A stretch of DNA of 17,098 bases, from positions 1 to 17,098 of the forward strand of contig CAYXEN010000059.1 in NCBI GenBank assembly GCA_964464035.1, in the 5' to 3' direction. Position 1 is the stretch's first letter. The number at the start of each line of letters is the position of its first letter. The position numbers were made by a program, and so were the translations under genes. The notes below the pieces were generated by a model. The model saw only the letters and a program-made list of their open reading frames with translations, searched no databases and was not told the DNA's origin. This stretch comes from CAYXEN01 sp964464035. Lineage in GTDB: Bacteria > Krumholzibacteriota > Krumholzibacteriia > WVZY01. Below are positions 14,908 to 17,098 of the stretch, in pieces.

Positions 14908-16648
14908 GAGCTCCTTCGAACTCGACGATCTTTCCATCATGCACGGTGAGGAGGGTGAGAAAATCCGCTTCGCGCAGCCGTATCTCAGGATCTCCATAGA
15001 GCTGCGAGAAGAGATACTCCTTGGCTTGTTCCCTGTCGGACACCCCCTCGCGCAGTCCTTTCAGCAGCAATCGCATGCTGAAATAGCCGGATGCGACCAA
15101 CGGGTTCACGTCTTCGCCGAACCTTTCCCGCGCGACGACTTGAAAGTGTTCGTAGACCGATCGATCCTCCCCGTGATACGACTGGAGAGGGAAAACGGCC
15201 CCCTCCATCTCTTCGCGAGCGATCCGCATCAGCTTGTCCGAATTCCATTCACTCAATCCAAGCAGTTGAACCTCCATGTCGTAATAACGAAGCTGGGGCA
15301 GGATCAAGATCAATTCCTCCGGGCTCGCGGGAATGAAGAGAGCTTCGGGGACTGATTCCCTGATGTTTTCCAGTTGCTCTTTGAAGTCGGTGGCTCCCTC
15401 TTCGAAGAACTCTTTGGACACGACTTCACCGCCGAGTCTTTCCACTTCCCTCGCGAAGAAATCGGCGACGCTCCTCCCGTCCCCGGCTACCGGTGAGAGG
15501 ATCGCAATCCTCTGAATCAGGAGGGAAGATACGGCCGCCTTGGCTATGCACGTCGCTTCCACGTAGCCGGGCACCCGGGTCTCGAACACCCAGTCGCCTA
15601 TCCGGCGGATCTCTTCGCTGCTCACCACGGGGGACAGGAAAGGAACGCCCCAGGCGTTGGACTCCACTGCAGCCGTTATGGTCGGCACGGTCCTGAGCGA
15701 CCCGAGAACCGCGATTACACCGTCCTCGTTTATGAGTTTTCTCACCGCCCGCAGGGCGTCGAAAGGATTGCCCTTGGAATCCGCCCGAACGAGGTTCACC
15801 TGGAAATAACTCGTATCGTTGAATTCCTCCAAGGCCAGGGAAAGTCCCTCGGAGAAATACAATCCATCGAACGAAGCAGGTCCCGTCACGGGGAAGACGG
15901 CCCCGATCTTGAACGGATCCACGAACTTCTCGTTCGGCCCGACCGTCCTCTTCGCTGACACAGCCCTCAACAATCTCCGGATCTCCGCGGCACGCGGATG
16001 CCTTGGGTTGCGGTAGATCAGGTCGGCCAAGATACTATAGGCTTTCTCGTACTCACCCCTGGCGAACTCGCGCCGGGCCACGTCGAGCGAGATGTCGTCC
16101 GCGAACCCGGACTCCGGATGCTTCCTTATCATCGCTTCGATCTCTCCGGGCCCCATCCTGGAAACGGCGATCCGAGTGACGCGGGCGGCCTCGCTCTTCA
16201 TCTCGGGGGAAGCGCCGGAAGAACCCAACTCCACCGCGGCATCGATCGCGCGCTCGTAATCACCCAGCTCCAGGTAGGACTCGGCGGCCACCAACAGGGA
16301 CTTTTCCAGAAACCGGCTGAGGGGGTATCTTTCCTTCATGACGCCACAGAACCTGACCGCTTCTCCGTACCGTTTGAGATCGTAGAGAGAGGATGAGGCC
16401 AAGTAATATGCTTCGTCCAGCCCGGGAAGATCGGGATAACGATCTATGAGGAACCTGGCTCCCGCGACGACGCGTTCACTCAGGGACGAGTCGGCGGCCG
16501 CCCTCATCATGGAGAGTACGCTGTCCGGGTCGGCGCCGGATCGCACGCCGTAGGCGCCGTTCCCCGTCGGCATCGGGGTGCATGAAAACGTCAGAACGAC
16601 GAGAAACAGGACGAGCGAGGAATAGATTGCATCCGTTCTTGAACGCAT
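14876..16648 (-). CDS. TPR plus LivK/LpoA-like substrate-binding lipoprotein
   Basis: This 590-residue exported protein has a signal peptide ending LVVLTFSC; C23 may be lipidated, though the lipobox is atypical (TFSC). Residues about 50-230 contain TPR-like helical pairs with the YPDLPGLDEAYYLASSSLYD and GEYEKAYSILADLIYRNP type of repeat. Residues about 245-575 form a type I periplasmic binding fold beginning FKIGAVFPVTGP, with EGLSLALEEFN, GVIAVLGSLRTVPTITAAV and WGVPFLSPVVS. This TPR-plus-binding-fold order resembles the LpoA family of penicillin-binding-protein activators as well as branched-chain amino-acid binding proteins. No ABC permease or ATPase gene is adjacent, which favours a non-transport role. 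It follows the nuclease-family gene by 15 nt and likely shares its transcript. Its 3' end overlaps the TonB-family gene. Confidence 0.82.
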   Translation of the reverse strand: MRSRTDAIYSSLVLFLVVLTFSCTPMPTGNGAYGVRSGADPDSVLSMMRAAADSSLSERVVAGARFLIDRYPDLPGLDEAYYLASSSLYDLKRYGEAVRFCGVMKERYPLSRFLEKSLLVAAESYLELGDYERAIDAAVELGSSGASPEMKSEAARVTRIAVSRMGPGEIEAMIRKHPESGFADDISLDVARREFARGEYEKAYSILADLIYRNPRHPRAAEIRRLLRAVSAKRTVGPNEKFVDPFKIGAVFPVTGPASFDGLYFSEGLSLALEEFNDTSYFQVNLVRADSKGNPFDALRAVRKLINEDGVIAVLGSLRTVPTITAAVESNAWGVPFLSPVVSSEEIRRIGDWVFETRVPGYVEATCIAKAAVSSLLIQRIAILSPVAGDGRSVADFFAREVERLGGEVVSKEFFEEGATDFKEQLENIRESVPEALFIPASPEELILILPQLRYYDMEVQLLGLSEWNSDKLMRIAREEMEGAVFPLQSYHGEDRSVYEHFQVVARERFGEDVNPLVASGYFSMRLLLKGLREGVSDREQAKEYLFSQLYGDPEIRLREADFLTLLTVHDGKIVEFEGAPRTLPTGGGR

Positions 16649-16663
16649 TCCCGTCAGCGAGGG

Positions 16664-17098
16664 TTAGAATTCACCAGGGTCGAGGTCCCGAAGATACCTT
16701 CTGAGCTTTTCGTCGGCGCTGTTCTGCTTGCCGTCGTCGCTCTGGAGAGATCGCTTGTGGCTTTCGAAGACTTCTTCCGAAACGAAGATGGGGGACTTGG
16801 TCCGAAGCGCCAGAGCTATCGAATCGCTCGGGCGTGCGTCGACGACTATGATCTCCTTGTCACGCTGGATGTAGATCTTGGCGAAGAAAGTATTGTCCTT
16901 CAGCTCCGTTACCACGACTTTCGCTACGCTTGCGCCGAAAGTGTCGAGGGTGGTCTTCAATAGATCGTGCGTCAGCGGCCGCTCGAAGGTCTTGCCCTGC
17001 AACTTGAGTTCGATGGCCAACGCTTCGGAATGTCCTATCCATATCGGGAGAACTTCCTCGCTCTCGGTGGACCTGAGAAGGACTATGGGATTCTCCCG
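16664..17098 (-). CDS. Bifunctional nuclease (BFN/DUF151) family protein, cut by right window edge
   Basis: Reading leftwards from the window edge, 144 residues are visible and the frame is open at base 17098, so the N-terminus is missing. The visible part starts RENPIVLLRSTESEEVLPIW, continues IGHSEALAIELKL, then RPLTHDLLKTTLDTFGASV and VDARPSDSIALALRT. This is the full BFN core, named after plant and Thermotoga proteins with reported DNase and RNase activity; the bacterial role is poorly defined. A typical C-terminal tail ends EKLRRYLRDLDPGEF. A TTG at 17020-17018 could be taken for a start, but the conserved motif upstream of it shows the gene begins further right. The stop is 15 nt before the downstream lipoprotein gene. 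Confidence 0.92.
   Translation of the reverse strand, partial: RENPIVLLRSTESEEVLPIWIGHSEALAIELKLQGKTFERPLTHDLLKTTLDTFGASVAKVVVTELKDNTFFAKIYIQRDKEIIVVDARPSDSIALALRTKSPIFVSEEVFESHKRSLQSDDGKQNSADEKLRRYLRDLDPGEF

Overview
The window looks like a chromosomal housekeeping segment from a GC-rich, Gram-negative (outer-membrane-bearing) bacterium. Two lipoprotein signal sequences, a TonB-type energy transducer and a periplasmic amidase support an outer membrane. The SMC protein has the KPLGMAEV-type head and a Q-loop without its usual glutamine, as I recall from Bacteroidetes/Chlorobi-group SMCs. I therefore lean towards an FCB-superphylum or related candidate lineage; this is inference and no closer placement is possible. 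Start codons other than ATG are common (TTG for ribE and smc, GTG for nusB). I see no rRNA, tRNA, CRISPR array, insertion sequence or phage gene.

Left block (1-3956, minus strand): a complete riboflavin operon. A sigma70-type promoter and a textbook FMN riboswitch precede ribD, ribE, ribBA, ribH and then nusB, which is cut by the left edge. Genes are separated by 1-32 nt or by a stop codon lying within the next ribosome binding site. Together they make riboflavin from GTP and ribulose 5-phosphate.

Central block (4014-11671, minus strand): selA, then a SPOR-domain membrane protein, smc and ftsY, read in that order. Gaps are 110, 108 and 2 nt. A hairpin follows ftsY. smc and ftsY are nearly fused and are probably translationally coupled. 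The SPOR protein carries a cytoplasmic domain resembling a degenerate BY-kinase/MinD-type ATPase with no visible P-loop.

Right block (11854-17098): divergent from selA is a lipoprotein N-acetylmuramoyl-L-alanine amidase with two amidase-like domains. The first has all catalytic residues; the second appears to have lost every one. Next is a TonB-family protein with its own candidate promoter. Its 3' end overlaps by 32 bp a convergent minus-strand pair: a bifunctional-nuclease-family gene (cut by the right edge) followed by a TPR plus LivK-type substrate-binding lipoprotein.

The most unusual items are the double amidase with a dead second copy, the pseudo-ATPase/SPOR fusion, and their closeness to smc and ftsY. 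Amidases generate the denuded glycan strands that SPOR domains bind, so these genes could act together in envelope remodelling at division. That link is inference.
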